DNA from: Begonia masoniana
Taxonomy: Eukaryota; Streptophyta; Magnoliopsida; Cucurbitales; Begoniaceae
Length of the DNA stretch: 64,000 bases
Reading direction: 5' to 3'
Assembly (NCBI GenBank): GCA_022432975.1
Contig: CM039503.1
Span: 43,539,869-43,603,868, forward strand
Under the pieces are notes generated by a model, which ran no database searches, was not told where the DNA came from, and saw only the letters and a program-made list of their open reading frames with translations. Positions 33,046-43,678 of this stretch are shown here, in pieces. Each line of letters opens with the position of its first letter. Position 1 is the first letter of the stretch. Both the position numbers and the translations under genes were made by a program.

Positions 33046-33050
33046 AGAGG
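33046..33050. repeat. Target duplication AGAGG, right
   Basis: Right partner of 30535-30539. Confidence 0.95.
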
Positions 33051-33267
33051 GGTCCGAAGACTGTCCATCGAAAATCGGAGGTCGCAACATCTGAAACCTC
33101 TCCATACTGCTATTGTTTGGAACGACTATATCTTGGGATATCTGGTTCACACGGTCTATTAGGCTCTCAATTTGTTGTGCCTGCCTGTCCATATGCCGGG
33201 CCTGACGATTCAATAAATCTTTCAGTCTATCTAGGGCTTTGTCCCTGGAGTCTCTACCTCGGACCAT
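33051..33267 (-). pseudogene. X gag, N-terminal part
   Basis: Minus-strand start MVRGRDSRDKALDRLKDLLN, then a heptad-like region (RQARHMDRQAQQIESLIDRV) and LRPPIFDGQSSDP, the conserved approach to the gag domain. ATG at 33267 is chosen because element C gag starts with the same MVRG. The frame is cut by solo LTR F and resumes at 30534. Confidence 0.85.
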
Positions 33268-33414
33268 TTTATAATTCCTATAAAGGTTAAAAAAAATAAT
33301 CCTAAAAAATTAAAATCACGAAAAGCATTTAAACGTACTTACAGTTGAGGAAGCATGTTCGTGTAGTGGCTTGCGCAGTTGAGCAGTCTACAGAACCGAT
33401 TTTAAAATCCGGGA

Positions 33415-33426
33415 GCTCTGATACCA
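33415..33426 (-). promoter_or_regulatory. X primer-binding site (initiator tRNA-Met)
   Basis: Minus strand TGGTATCAGAGC two bases after the 5' LTR, matching the 3' end of plant initiator tRNA-Met as used by most plant Ty3 elements. Confidence 0.9.
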
Positions 33427-33428
33427 TT

Positions 33429-34013
33429 TGTAACGACCCATTTCCCCAGCAAGATATTGTTCGCTCTGGGGATTGGGCCGTAGCTCAATATCCTCCCCTC
33501 ACGGCTTTGTTTGGCGAGAACTTCCTGGAAGGTCACCCAACCTGGAATTGCTCTCGCCGAAGCACTTTTAACTTCGGAGTTCTTATGGGATCCGTTGTCA
33601 ATTGTGCTCCAAAACGCGTCTTGCTATGTTGGGAGGGTCTCTTTACATATGTTTCATTTACACATACTTCCCCAAGCAATGTGGGATTGTGACGACCCCC
33701 TTTTTACGACCTGTCACCTTCCGGTTCGCCCGCGTAGACGTACCGTCATCTGGATTCCGGTTCGTGTAGCCATCGTATACATACTTGCACATTCGGGTCA
33801 TCACAATCACCCCCCCTCGGGGGCCCAACGTCCTCGTTGGCCACATTTCCGGTTGGGTATAGGCTCTGATACCATTTCTTTTGTTTTCTTTCTCACCAAT
33901 TATCTCTATCCCTTTTTAATTTCCTTTCATTAAATTTACCCATTAATCCAAATATTCACGACCACTTCATTTCCACAAAATAACATTTCTGTACATTCGT
34001 AAAAATCGAGCCG
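33429..34013 (-). repeat. X 5' LTR, last 20 bases missing
   Basis: Matches 26965-27549 without indels, then stops at aaaatcgagccg; the final 20 bases seen at 27550-27569 are absent and LTR Y sequence follows. Confidence 0.85.
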
Positions 34014-35335
34014 ATGAAAAATAGAAATAGAAAGGGTGAATTTAAGTGGGTGTTTCACGGTGAAAGGCAAAAAAAAAAAAAAGAAAAACCCATTTTCCTT
34101 CTCTCTCCTTTTCTCTCCTCTCTCTCAGCGAAAGCAGCAAACAAGAAGACATCTCCCTCCTCCGATTTCTTCAACCTTAAGGTAACTTCTCTTCCATTTT
34201 CATGGGTTTTGAGTTTGTTGATTAGTGGTAGTATTATTGATGGGTTTTAGAGGGATTGATTGAAGATTGATAAACCCTAGTTGAGATTCAAAATTCTTAG
34301 TTTGTTTTCTGGTTTTCTTCCCTAAGTTGATGATTTAGGAAGCTATAACCATGTATGGGTGAATTTTATTTGAAGGAATTTGGTTATTTTGGATGTTTGA
34401 TAAAAATCGGATTTAGGGTTTTACATGGCAGATTCGGTTTTGCAAAATTTCGGCTATGCTGATGATATTGGGTTGTTAAATAAATTTTACCATTTAACAA
34501 TAGACACTCTAAGGTTTGCATAGCATCTTGAATCATCAAATTTGGACATATATTCAATTTATTACGAATTTTTGAAGTTGGATAAAAATTACGATTCAAA
34601 AACTGGGCAGTTTCGGTTTTCTTGTGAACTTACCTAGCTCGTGATTTTTATTGGTTAAATAAATTGTTCCATTGGATAGGGGACTCTTAAAGGAGTTCAT
34701 AGCAACTTGAATCACTCGATTTCATTAAGATTTGATTTAGTTATGAATTTTTGAAGTTGTTGTGTAAAAACTGAAAAATTTCCGCGGTCAGTTCGGTTTT
34801 TGGTTTTCTGCCCCGATTCTGTTTTGTTTTGGTATAAATGGATGATTCCATGTTAAAATAGGCATAACTAGGTTTCCAAAACAGGTTGTATCATTGAAAA
34901 CGGATAAAAATTGAGAGAGTTACGACCATTTGAAGTTTACCCAATTTTATAGTGTAAATCCAAAAATTTTGGTATGCGTTTTAAGTGTTTAATTTTGATG
35001 TCTTGATTAGGTTACTTGTGATTAGCAAAAGTAAGGCCAAAGACTTTCAAGCTCGAATTTGCTAAGGACCCGAGGTAAGTTCTCGTGACATACTGTGGCC
35101 GATTGGCCTACACCATACGTCGATGTTGCGTTGAGGATTGTGGAGCTTTGTTTGTTTATATGTTTTGGTTGGGTAGTTCAGGGTTAGTTGTTTTGTAGGA
35201 TATGTTTGTATTGTTTTGATGGTACCCACGTTGTATGTTTATGTTACGCTTCTATTGACAAGCATCATCGTTTTACAAATGTCATGAAAAAATGGATTTA
35301 TGCATGGATTTCATGAAAGAAAAGAAAATGTGACG

Positions 35336-35515
35336 ACTAAAATGAGATGACTAAGACGACTGAAATGAGACGACTAAGACGACTGAAATGAGACGACTAT
35401 GACGACTGAAATGAGATGACTATGATGACTGAAATGAGACGACTATCTGATAAATGAATGCATGATCTGATAAATGAAATGAATGTACGATCTGATAAAT
35501 GAAATGAATGCACAG
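35336..35515. repeat. Short tandem repeats in LTR Y
   Basis: About four units near 23 bases (gacgactgaaatgagacgac plus linker) are followed by three units of ctgataaatgaaatgaatg type. They lie between the donor and acceptor of the splice-like module. Confidence 0.8.
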
Positions 35516-36221
35516 AAGTTCATAAAAATTGCATATACATGTTCATGCATTGTCATTTACGTAAAATTTACTGAGATTTATTCTCATAGGTGTCTCTATG
35601 GTGTAGGTGAACCCGAAACAGGTGAAGAAGATGTTCCTCTGTTAGATGATCACGCTGGTTGAAGAAGGATGCCCGTGGGAGTGCGCTGGCGCAGTTGATA
35701 CGATTTTGACCCGTGGGGATGTAAGTAAACGTTTTGAGGGTTGGATAGATAGAAACGTAGGAAGATTGTAAAGATAAAACATTTTAGGATGTTTGGTTCT
35801 GGCTAGTTGATAGATAAATGTTTTGATGTTTTGGAAATCGTTTTCTGTTAAGCAGGTGGAAATCGTTTTCTGTTAAATAGGTGGAAATGTTTGGTTTTTA
35901 AACAGATCCACAAAGTTTGTTTTCACGAAAGTTTATTTTGTTTTTAAACACGTTCTAGGATATGTTTTGGGTCGTTTAATTGGTGGTTGATGAAATGAGA
36001 AACGAGTAGAATTACGAATGATGATATGTAGAAGTGTTTTTATTGGTTTAATTGGTGTTAGAGGTAAGTTAAAGGAAGAAGGAAATGTAGATGTATTGAA
36101 GTGGGTGTGTGCAGGGGATGAGAAAACAATGGAGGAATGCTCTCTGGAATTCTCGGATTCCAGAGACCATGCAGGGAGAAAATAAAGGAGGCAACTCTCT
36201 GGAAGAAAGTTCAGAGAGTGT

Positions 36222-36345
36222 GCCGATCGATCGCCACAAAAGGCGATCGATCGGCAGCTGATGATCGCCCAAAGATTTGGGCAATCGATCGCCCCTCAAT
36301 TTTTACAATGGGCGATCGATCGCCTGCCAAAGGGGCGATCGATCG
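36222..36345. repeat. CGATCGATCG palindrome cluster in LTR Y
   Basis: gccgatcgatcgcc (36222-36235) pairs with ggcgatcgatcggc (36242-36255). Further gcgatcgatcgcc words follow to about 36345. Confidence 0.85.
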
Positions 36346-36620
36346 CTGGATAAATGTCCCTTATGCCCTTATGCCCTCTAGTGTTTGGCCGATTCTTTTA
36401 ATTGTTTTATATAATGATTTTAAGCTTTATTTCAATTGTTTTATAATTTGTTTTAAGTTTTATTTAAATGGTTTAAAAACATAGACTTCAACGATTTCGA
36501 TTTTAAAAGTTTTAATTCCGCACAAATGTTATGATACTTATGAAATTTATAAAGTTTAAAAAATAATAATAATAATAATAATAATACGAAAAAATTAGGA
36601 TACGGGTAAGGGTCGTTACA

Positions 36621-36703
36621 TAGAGTCTCTTTTTGGTCTATCAGTAGAAGTTGGGTGTTTTGTCTGCTGGCAGATGTTGGAGGATTGAATCATCCGACTG
36701 ACG
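36621..36703 (+). repeat. A 5' LTR, second fragment
   Basis: Starts with the right TAGAG copy and continues tctctttttggtctatcag to catccgactgacgt, matching 42372-42453 of the 3' LTR. It is cut there by the left edge of W. Confidence 0.9.
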
Positions 36704-37082
36704 TTAAGTCCAAATTATCTCGGCTCTCACTCTTCACCTAATACTTTAAATGGTGTACCACCACTTTAACTTCAACTCTCAATCTTCCTCAACTGCATAA
36801 AACATAGTGAATAAACTTCTTACCCTAAGTTCTCAGTTTAATATTCCCCTATAAAATTTTATCTCATCTTATACCTACTCATTAATCATTTTAACATCAT
36901 CCACGTACTCCGAATTCCCACTACCTAAATCAATCAACTATGCTCCCGAAGTACTATCTGAGTTCTCACTTCTATTTTAGTCATAATCCTATTACTCAAC
37001 ACTTTCACAAATCAATATCCCCAGTCTATCAAAATAAAGAAAAACAGTCATTGAACTACAAATACCATACCTGAGATCACGG

Positions 37083-38144
37083 TTAAATCCTGCGTGTTGC
37101 TTTAGCCTGACCCATCTTTCCTATAGGACAATTCTTGGCTATATGCCCAGGCTTATTGCAATTGAAACACTGATTGGTCTTTGGCTTTGGACAATCTCGG
37201 GTAGCATGGCCAGCTTTAAAATAGTTAAAACATTTTCCCTCGTATTGACCGCACTCTCCTGGATGAAATTTCAAACGCTTAAGACATTTCGGAAAACTTT
37301 TTCTTTGCTTTTGTCGCGGTTTCTTTCCTTCTCTTTGGTCATTCAAAATTTCTCCCGACCTTTAAATCCCCAGAAACTGTGAAGAAGATCCTTCACCGTC
37401 CATCTGAGTTGTAATTCCCGTGAATATTTGACCCAGAATTTCTGCCGGTTTAATCAATTTACCAGCAGCTTCCTCCAACTCTAAGGCTTTGGCCACCACT
37501 CGATTAAATGGTATTCCTTCAACTCCGAATGTTTTTACCAGCATCTCAATCTCTGGCTTCAAGCCCTGCCCAAATTGAAATATTTTGTCTCCTTCCCGAC
37601 TAACTAGGTGAATGGCAAATCGGGACAACGATTCAAACTGCTGAATATACTCCCCTACCGATCCTGTTTGCTTTAAGGCCATAAATCCCAACCTCTTTGC
37701 AGCTTTGACTGTCTTGTTGTAATACTTGTCGAAAAACAACTCCTTGAACTCTTTCCATGTCATAGTATGAGCCTCTGTGGTAGCCTTCACCGTCTCCCAC
37801 CAGCTTTGGGCATCGGTAGCTAGGTGGAATGTTGAACACTTCACCTTATTTTCTTCTTCTACCTCAGCGACATTAAACATATTCTCAATGGTGCATATCC
37901 AACTCTCAGCAGTTATAGGATCTGTCAAATGACCTTCAAATGCCGCAGGCTTCAATCTCCGAAATCTCTCTCCACTAGAACTAGCTCCAACATTTCCCAG
38001 TCCTCCCTGACCTAAGAGCGATTCAACCAATTCGCCTTGCCTCCCAACCATCTCCGCCTACTTACTGACCAACTCACTAAGAAGTTTGACTGACTCATCA
38101 AGTTCACTTCTAGGTCGCTCTGGTTGTCTTGGGTTCCTTAGCAT
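37083..38144 (-). pseudogene. W gag with two zinc knuckles
   Basis: ATG at 38144 (MLRNPRQPERPRSELDESVK), one stop near 38058, then an open frame 38051-37362: ERFRRLKPAAFEGHLTDPIT, the gag domain (FHLATDAQSWWETVKATTEA, TWKEFKELFFDKYYNKTVKA, QTGSVGEYIQQFESLSRFAI) and GQGLKPEIEMLVKTFGVEGI. A frameshift near 37350 leads to a basic region and two knuckles: CFNYFKAGHATRDC (second Cys is Tyr) and CFNCNKPGHIAKNC (intact). It ends shortly after, before any protease. Confidence 0.85.
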
Positions 38145-38283
38145 TTTGGTCTAATCCTGTACAAAGGTTCAAACAATCTTAGTTAATAACCCAACTAAAA
38201 GGAAAGAAATACTTACAGTCGGTGAAGCACGTTGCACGGCGGCCGGCATTGTCGGGTAATCATTTGAACGAATCAACCATTTT

Positions 38284-38295
38284 GCTCCGATACCA
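38284..38295 (-). promoter_or_regulatory. W primer-binding site (initiator tRNA-Met)
   Basis: Minus strand TGGTATCGGAGC, three bases after the LTR; one base from the X site. Confidence 0.85.
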
Positions 38296-38298
38296 TCT

Positions 38299-38814
38299 TG
38301 TAATGCCCCCGAACCCACCCCGGCTCGGTGCGCTAGTTTGCTAACCAATCCCTCGTTGAAAACGACGTTTAAAATAATTTTCGATAAATTTCCAACTTGA
38401 TTTTCAGGTTTTTCGAACCCTCGGAAAATGTTGGGAAACGTGCGTACAATACGTTTAAAATACTTCAAAAAATGTCGGGTCAAAACATAGTATAAATAGA
38501 ATTTAAAAAAAATAGGGAAAGTAAACCCGACGTTGTTTATTTTAAAACCAAAAACCGACATGAAAACCATCATCAAAACCACATTTTTGTCCTTTATCAT
38601 TCACACACTTGGTTTATTTTAATTGGTTCATGCATTTTGAAGGAATTTTGACTTTTCAAACTTTGAATTTTCCAAACCTACTCCTTTGTTCTTTGGACTT
38701 GTCAAACTCTTTCTTTACCTTGCATTATTTCCAATCCCTTATCACTTAACCTTAATTCTCATATTTAGCATAACCTAGGCTACGCACGTTACAGAAATTT
38801 TTTGGGTGTTACAC
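38299..38814 (-). repeat. W 5' LTR
   Basis: 516 bases, tgtaatgcccccgaaccc ... ttttgggtgttaca on the + strand. Only copy in the window. Confidence 0.8.
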
Positions 38815-40981
38815 TGTCGATCCAGTCAAGGTTCAAGCAGTTAAGGAGTGGCCCCGACCGAAGAATGCTACGGATATTCAGAGTTTCCTTGGGTTAGCAA
38901 GATACTACAGGAAATTTATTGAAGGATTCTCGAAGATTGCTACACCCCTCACTCGGTTAACTAGGAAAAACATTAAGTATGCATGGATTGAGGAATGTGA
39001 ATCCAGCTTCCAGTCTTTGAAACAGAAACTAACCAATGCCTCAATATTAACCCTTCCTGTTGAAAATGGTAAATTCAGCATTTATTGTGATGCTTCCAAA
39101 ATCGGTCTTGGATGTGTGTTGATGCAAGATGGTAAGGTAATAGCCTATACTTCTAGACAGTTGAAAACACATGAGAAGAATTACCCTACACATGACCTAG
39201 AATTAGCTGCAGTGGTATTTACACTTAAGATTTGGAGGCATTACTTGTATGGACAAACTTGTGAAATATTCTCGGACCATAAAAGTCTGAAATATATCTT
39301 CACACAGAAGGAATTAAACATGAGGCAACGTCAATGGTTGGAATTTGTAAAGGATTATGATTTTGAGATTAAATACCACCCCGACAAAGCAAATGTTGTG
39401 GCAGATGCTTTGAGTAGGGTAACAATTTCAGCCTCAGCCCTGATTCTTGATGTACCATTAGTCTTAGAGTCTGAATTCCAAAGGTTTAATCTAAAAGCAG
39501 TGCATAGTGTGTCAGTCATGCTTACTGCAATATCCTTAAGACCTACCATTCTTAAAAGAATAAAGGAAGCCCAGATAAATGATATAGAGTGCAAGAAGTA
39601 TAAATTAAGCATGGATTCTACGGATAAATCGGATTTTAACTATTATGCTGATGGAATTCTTAAGTTTAGAAATAGATGGTTTGTTCCTGCCATTAAAGAA
39701 CTTCGAGATGAAATTCTTTCCGAAGCATATTCTTCCAGATTCTCTGTTCACTCTGGGAGTACAAAGATGTACAAGGATCTTAAACAACATTATTGGTGGC
39801 CAAGTATGAAAAGGTGTGTGGCAGAGTATGTAGGATCATGTTTGTGTTGTCAGCAGATTAAAGCTGAGCACCAGAGGCTTGCAGGAACATTACAACCCTT
39901 ACCAGTTCCGAATAGAAATGGGAACAAATAACGATGGACTTCGTTGTGGGATTGCCTAGAACAGCAAAGGGATATGACGCAATCTGAGTAATAGTAGATC
40001 GATTAACCAAATCTGCCCACTTTCTGCCAATAAGGATGACATACTAGATGGATCAGCTTGCTGAGCTGTATGTGCAAGAGGTTGTTAAATTACATGGAGT
40101 TCCAATTACATAATTTCAGACCGAGATTCTAGATTTACGTCCAAGTTTTGGAAGAGTCTACACAAGGCTATGGGTACGCAGCTCAACTTTAGCACAGTCT
40201 TTCACCCTCAAACAGATAGATAATCTGAAAGGACTATTCAGACCTTAGAAATATGCTTTGGGCATGCATATTAGATTTTCAAGGATCTTAGAGTAAATAT
40301 TTATCATTGGTAGAATTTTCTTATAATAACAGTTTTCAGGCAACAATAGGGATGACACCTTATGAGGCATTGTATGGACATAAATGCAGATCTCCTTTGT
40401 ACTGGGATGAAGTTGGTGAAGCACAGTTGCTTGGTCCTGATATTGTGCAACAAACTGTTGAGAAGGTTGCCCTCATCTGCTAGAGGATTCTAACAGCTCA
40501 AAGTCGACAGAAAAGCTATGCCGATAGAAGACGCAGGGAATTAGAGTTTGAAGTAGGAGACGAAGTTTTCCTCAAGGTATCACCATTTAAAGGAGTTGTG
40601 AGATTCGGGAAGAGAGACAAGTTGAACCCCAGATTTATTGGACCATTCACTATTCTGAAGAGAGTTGGGAGAGCAGCCTATCAGTTGCAGCTACCGGCTT
40701 CTATGGAGGGGATACACAGTGTGTTCCATGTTTCTATGTTGAAAAAGTGCATAAGGGATCCATATCAAATTGTGGAACAGCAGAACATTGAAATTCAACC
40801 TACTCTTACTTACGAAGAGAAACCAGTAAGGATCTTAGACTTTGCAGTGAAGGTATTACGCAACAAAGAGGTTCCTCTGGTGAAAGTCTTATGGCAAAAC
40901 CAGAACATAGAGGAGACAACTTGGGAGCGCCAGCAAGACATGATGGACCAACATCCGAATTATTCAGGTAGTAAATTTTGA
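38815..40981 (+). pseudogene. A pol: RT end, RNase H, integrase, chromodomain
   Basis: Begins inside the RT thumb ([20 protein letters not shown]). RNase H follows ([20 protein letters not shown] with the first Asp; [20 protein letters not shown]; ending VVADALSRV near 39415). The integrase zinc finger lies near 39745-39870 ([30 protein letters not shown]). The core has stops (near 39983, 40045, 40113) and frameshifts; [20 protein letters not shown] is in frame again. A clean C-terminal frame (40598-40981) carries the GPF module and LVKVLWQNQNIEETTWERQQ. Not functional. Confidence 0.85.
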
Positions 40982-40990
40982 GGACAAAAT

Positions 40991-41009
40991 TCTTTTAAGG
41001 AGGGTAGAT
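40991..41009 (+). promoter_or_regulatory. A polypurine tract
   Basis: tcttttaaggagggtagat directly before the 3' LTR; the mirror sequence is found at element B. Confidence 0.85.
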
Positions 41010-43673
41010 TGTAACACCCGGTTCTATTGAACTAATTATCTATTATTTTAATTAATTGTACACTTTATATGGTAATAATAAAAGTAGGGTTAATGGATGA
41101 CTAAGCGAGGGCATAAGGGTAATTGAAAATTTAAAAGTGGATAACGTATTTAAGGAAAGGGGTTTTGGGTTTAATGCACTGTAGCCGCCACTGTTTTCCC
41201 AAATCATTTTCGACTCTCAGCTTCTCAGCTCAACAGAGTGCGCTAGGAGATTCTTCTCTGATTTTCCCTTCAACTTATGTGAGTTTTACTAAGGTATCTT
41301 ACTGCATTATGATTATAGATGATAGAGGAGTATCGTAGATGCATGTTTCTGGGAAATGCAGGGCGTAGGAGTTGAGTCGGGTCTCGTATGAATCGGGAAT
41401 GTGCTATGAACTAAACTTCCAAACTAGTTTTCCTAGATTTCTGGATAGATTAGAATGAGACTTAGTAGAAATCTAATTAATATTCTATTTATGACTCTAG
41501 GTGAGCAAAGCTTCCAAAGTAGTTGAAACCGAACTTTTCCAGGGAGCCAGGTAAGTGAAGTATGCTTGTGCCTTCGGGCCTACATCACAAAACAGTAGGA
41601 TTGTGTATGCTTGATTGTGTTTGTATGTCATGCATCATATTTTGAAAATATACGAAAATGAATTTGCATGAAATGGCATGGTAAGGAATGAACAGACTGT
41701 AACAGACTGTAACAGTTGTTAAGGGAACTAATCCGCCCCTTAATCAAGAGAGAGGATGTATGACTTTGGGGGAAGTGATCCAAACTCCAATTTCACATGA
41801 GGATCTTAATAGTTTGTTAAGGGAATTAGTCCACCCCTTAATCAAGAGAGAGGACCTATGACTTTGGGAGAAGTGATCCAACTCCCAATTTCACAGGGGG
41901 ATCAGATCATAAACGAATGCATATGCAACTGAGATGAGATGATTATGAATTTTTGTTCAGTATTTCATTCATTATTGCTTTACTTACTTAGCATTAGGCT
42001 AATAGATGAGTTTTGTGATGTAGGTGCTGAGCCTTCAACAAGTGAATTCCCTGAGTTTACTGAGGAATAGGTGAAGTTGGAGGAGCACTTCTATGCTACG
42101 GTTAGGTGCTCTGATGAGGCGGTTTAACTTTTGTCTGAATGGGAGTTTTCAGTGGTTAGGTGTTCTGATTAAGTGATCTGAGAATTTTAATGATAGTAGA
42201 AGTTTGATACTTCTTTTAACGCTTCTATGATCTTCTTTTCTGGATTTGAAAGTATGACTAGATTTCGACTGTAGCTTGCTATTCTGAATTTTTAAGAAGT
42301 GTGGAATTGTGTTTATTAGAACGATTTCAGCAAAATGTACAAAATTGTTTAGCAGTCGGATTTACTCCTTGTTAGAGTCTCTTTTTGGTCTATCAGTAGA
42401 AGTTTGGTGTTTTGTCCGCCAGCAGATGTTGGAGGATTGAATCATCCGACTGACGTCATCGGAAGATGTCTTCAGTAGAAGTCATCGGAAGATGTAGGCA
42501 GTAAGTTTGTCGTTTTGTGATCGGTGTGAGTTAGATGAATGAATCATCCGGCTTACGTCATCGGTAGAAGTGCATAATAAGTTTGTTGTTTTGTGATTGG
42601 TGTGAGTTAGATGAATGAATTATCAGGCTTACGTCATTGGTAGAAGTGTATAATAAGCTTGTCGTTTTGTGATCAGTGTGAGTTAGATGAATGAATCATC
42701 CAAGTTACGTCATCAGTAGAAGTGTATAATAAGTTTGTCGTTTTGTGATCGGTGTGAGTTAGATGAATGAATCATCTGGCTTACGTCATCGGTAGAAGTG
42801 TACAATAAGCTTGTCGTTTTGTGATCGGAGGAAGCCTGAATGAATCATCCAAGTTACGTCATCAGTAGAAGTGTATAATAAGCTTGTCGTTTTGTGATCG
42901 GTGTGAGTTAGATGAATGAATCATCCAAGTTACGTCATCAGTAGAAGTGTATAATAAGCTTGTCGTTTTGTGATCGGTGTGAGTTAGATGAATGAATCAT
43001 CCAAGTTACGTCATCAGTAGAAGTGTATAATAAGCTTGTCGTTTTGTGATCGGTGTGAGTTAGATGAATGAATCATCCAAGTTACGTCATCAGTAGAAGT
43101 GTATAATAAGCTTGTCGTTTTGTGATCGGTGTGAGTTAGATGAATGAATCATCCAAGTTACGTCATCAGTAGAAGTGTATAATAAGCTTGTCGTTTTGTG
43201 ATCGGTGTGAGTTAGATGAATGAATCATCCAAGTTACGTCATCAGTAGAAGTGTATAATAAGCTTGTCGTTTTGTGATCGGTGTGAGTTAGATGAATGAA
43301 TCATCCAAGTTACGTCATCAGTAGAAGTGTATAATACCTTCAGTTTCTGTTTCCGCCCCCTTTTCGTTGACTTTGTTTATCGGTAGATGCGTTTGACTCT
43401 TACGAATTTTCAAGTTTTCACACTTAAGTCTTGATCTCTTTTGGCCGAATTATTTTTTAATATTTTAACCGATTATTCAAACACTGTTTCGTAGTTCTGC
43501 TTAATTCTGTTTTGCTCAAAAGAATTTTCGCTGCAAGATTTTAAATGTTTTTGAGATTTTAGAAAAATGTCAAATTTTGACTTTCGAGCAAAGTTTTAAA
43601 TTTGGTCCAAAATTTCTCAGTTACGTTCGGATTATGTGTAACAAACTGGGTTCAGAGGACTCGGGGCGTTACA
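41010..43673 (+). repeat. A 3' LTR
   Basis: 2664 bases, TGTAACACCC ... GGGCGTTACA. Leader block near 41200-41280, exon-like 41501-41550, donor 41551, acceptor at 42023, then a long 76-base array. Longer than the B LTR (2096 bases) mainly because of that array. Confidence 0.92.
42495..43336. repeat. 76-base tandem array, about 11 units
   Basis: Unit landmark gtgtataata occurs at 42570 (variant), 42646, 42722, 42798 (variant), 42871, 42947, 43023, 43099, 43175, 43251 and 43327: period 76 apart from one 73-base step. The last six units are identical by eye; upstream units are diverged, pointing to recent local amplification or unequal exchange. Confidence 0.95.
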
Positions 43674-43678
43674 ATCAT
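43674..43678. repeat. Target duplication of A, right (ATCAT)
   Basis: Partner of 25678-25682. Confidence 0.9.

Larger units (their letters stand above)
26965..34013 (-). mobile_element. Element X: gag-only (TR-GAG-like) retrotransposon
   Basis: On the minus strand: 5' LTR (34013-33429, 20 bases short), iMet-type primer site, gag (33267-29668, broken by solo LTR F), about 2.1 kb without coding capacity, polypurine tract, 3' LTR (27569-26965). No protease, RT or integrase is present, the layout of non-autonomous TR-GAG elements that depend on partners for replication. Confidence 0.75.
34014..36620 (+). mobile_element. LTR Y, forward, 5'-truncated
   Basis: Forward counterpart of the E/F LTR group: leader-like CT-rich block near 34090-34180, exon-like 35011-35074 followed by donor gtaagt at 35075, acceptor at 35606, GATCGATC palindromes at 36222-36345, end atacgggtaagggtcgttaca. 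Its first part (TGTAATA...) is missing. Its right end coincides exactly with the TAGAG duplication that its left end does not reach. Confidence 0.75.
36704..38814 (-). mobile_element. Element W, gag-bearing, left-truncated
   Basis: Minus strand: 5' LTR (38814-38299), primer site, gag with two zinc knuckles, about 380 bases of non-coding sequence, then a break at 36703/36704. No pol is seen; like X it looks gag-only, but the 3' part is gone, so that cannot be settled. The break joins A LTR to W interior, and W's intact LTR end abuts A's RT, so a deletion removed part of both. Confidence 0.7.
25683..43673 (+). mobile_element. Chromovirus A with nested insertions
   Basis: An 18-kb interval bounded by TGTAACACCC and GGGCGTTACA and by ATCAT duplications. 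A's own parts are a 5' LTR fragment (25683-26964 plus 36621-36703), the pol 3' half (38815-40981), a polypurine tract and a full 3' LTR (41010-43673). The rest is inserted sequence (X/F/Y and W). Gag, protease and most of RT are missing, so it is dead. It is of the same family as element B by LTR and pol similarity. Confidence 0.85.

Noticed and set aside
42495..43336. Regular 76-base repeats resembling a CRISPR array
   Set aside because: Units are direct tandem copies with no unique spacers, inside a plant LTR; no cas genes.
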